A stretch of 6,456 nucleotides of DNA, from the NCBI GenBank assembly GCA_030038645.1, contig JASHSR010000304.1:1-6456 (forward strand), written 5' to 3'. Source of the DNA: Gammaproteobacteria bacterium (GTDB lineage Bacteria; Pseudomonadota; Gammaproteobacteria; Steroidobacterales; Steroidobacteraceae). Below, one piece after another: positions 5,576 to 6,456 of the stretch. The notes below the pieces were generated by a model. It saw nothing but the letters and a program-made list of their open reading frames with translations, did no database searches and was not told the origin of the DNA. A program made the translations under genes and the position numbers. Within the stretch, counting starts at the first letter, position 1; the number at the start of each line of letters is the position of its first letter.

Positions 5576-6456
5576 GTGGATCCATCCTTTCTGGCACGCC
5601 TGACGGAGAGCCTCGAGGAGCTGCGCGGGCAAGGACTGTACAAGAGCGAGCGCGTCCTCACGAGCCCGCAGGCGGGCGTCGTGCGCACCGCGTCTCGCGA
5701 CGTGATCAACCTCTGCGCCAACAACTATCTCGGCCTCGCCAACCACCCGGCCGTGCGCGAGGCGGCGCACCGCGCGATCGACCGCTTCGGCTATGGCATG
5801 GCTTCCGTGCGCTTCATCTGCGGCACGCACAGCGTGCACAAGCAGCTCGAGGAGCGGCTCAGCCGCTTCCTCGGCACCGAGGACGCGATCCTCTACTCCT
5901 CCTGCTTCGATGCGAACGGCGGCCTATTCGAGGCCTTGCTCGACGAGCGCGACGCCGTCATCTCCGACTCGCTCAACCACGCGAGCATCATCGACGGCAT
6001 CCGCCTGTGCAAGGCGCAGCGCCTGCGCTACGCGAACGGCGACATGCGCGAGCTCGAGAGCTGCCTCGAGCAAGCGGCCGGAGCGCGCACGCGGCTCATC
6101 GCGACGGACGGGGTGTTCTCGATGGACGGCACCGTCGCGAGCCTGCCCGCCATTTGCGACCTCGCGGACCGCTACGGCGCGCTCGTCATGGTGGACGACT
6201 CTCACGCGGCCGGCGTGCTCGGCGCGCGCGGCCGCGGCACGCCCGAGCACTGCGGCGTCGCCGGGCGCGTGGACATCCTGACGGGCACGCTCGGCAAGGC
6301 GCTCGGCGGAGGCAGCGGCGGGTACATCGCGGCGCGCCGCCCGGTGGTCGAGTGGCTGCGACAGCGCTCCCGGCCGTATCTGTTCTCCAACAGCATCCCG
6401 CCGGTCGTCGCCGCGGTCAGCCTGCGCGTGCTCGATCTGGTCGAGAATCAGCCGCA
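5576..6456 (+). CDS. kbl: Glycine C-acetyltransferase (2-amino-3-ketobutyrate CoA ligase), 3' truncated by window edge
   Basis: The first 293 codons of a PLP-dependent alpha-oxoamine synthase that splits 2-amino-3-ketobutyrate with CoA into glycine and acetyl-CoA, the second step of threonine catabolism after threonine dehydrogenase. Motifs are very close to E. coli Kbl: NLCANNYLGLANHP (45-58), GYGMASVRFICGTH (72-85), YSSCFDANGGLFE (107-119), SDSLNHASIIDG (130-141, with H135), TDGVFSMDG (177-185), VDDSHAAG (206-213, D207 and H210 in the cofactor site), TGTLGKALGG (236-245, PLP lysine K241) and WLRQRSRPYLFSNS (260-273). I chose GTG 5576 because the N-terminus then aligns with E. coli Kbl without a gap (LxxSLEELRGQGLYK region), and no ATG lies in frame between it and the -10 box. 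AGGA at 5561-5564 is a ribosome site at slightly long spacing. About 105 residues are missing at the right edge. A tdh gene often follows kbl, but that lies outside the window. Confidence 0.95.
   Translation, partial: MDPSFLARLTESLEELRGQGLYKSERVLTSPQAGVVRTASRDVINLCANNYLGLANHPAVREAAHRAIDRFGYGMASVRFICGTHSVHKQLEERLSRFLGTEDAILYSSCFDANGGLFEALLDERDAVISDSLNHASIIDGIRLCKAQRLRYANGDMRELESCLEQAAGARTRLIATDGVFSMDGTVASLPAICDLADRYGALVMVDDSHAAGVLGARGRGTPEHCGVAGRVDILTGTLGKALGGGSGGYIAARRPVVEWLRQRSRPYLFSNSIPPVVAAVSLRVLDLVENQP

Noticed and set aside
5793..6281. Plus-strand open frame (162 codons) within kbl
   Set aside because: It is Ser/Ala/Arg-rich and out of frame with the strongly conserved Kbl sequence that runs through the same bases.

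Overview
The window is a GC-rich chromosomal segment from a bacterium, most likely a high-GC proteobacterium. A gammaproteobacterial relative is my best guess, because the Kbl fragment is very close to the E. coli protein as I remember it and a SufU-SufT-Rieske tail is familiar from such genomes. This placement is by eye, not by a search. I see no mobile element, CRISPR array, tRNA or rRNA gene.

Layout. From 1 to 1237 (+) lies the 3' end of a SUF iron-sulfur cluster operon: the C-terminal part of a SufU-type scaffold (cut by the window edge), SufT (276-827), a 27-bp tandem repeat that carries a 27-codon mini-ORF (834-917), and a small Rieske-type [2Fe-2S] protein (914-1237). Convergent to it, after a 46-bp gap, is a minus-strand pair: a YhhQ-family queuosine-precursor transporter (5428-4667) followed 5 bp later by putA (4661-1284), a bifunctional proline catabolic enzyme without a DNA-binding N-terminus. 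From 5576 (+) a glycine C-acetyltransferase gene (kbl) starts with GTG and runs off the right edge. The yhhQ-putA pair and kbl diverge from a 147-bp region with a perfect TATAAT facing kbl and an overlapping TATACT facing yhhQ.

How the genes work together. The left part supplies iron-sulfur cluster assembly and maturation. The right part is amino-acid catabolism: PutA turns proline into glutamate, and Kbl completes threonine breakdown to glycine and acetyl-CoA. The transporter feeds queuosine tRNA modification; its pairing with putA has no obvious metabolic logic.

The gene content is largely housekeeping and I do not see a new multi-gene system. The parts that stand out are small. A start-codon-containing minisatellite sits in front of the Rieske gene and creates a coupled repeat peptide. 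An 18-bp minisatellite encodes eight hexapeptides inside a PutA inter-domain linker, and PutA has a second Ala/Ser-rich linker insert. The divergent promoter region is compact, with overlapping -10 boxes, flanking direct repeats and hairpins.
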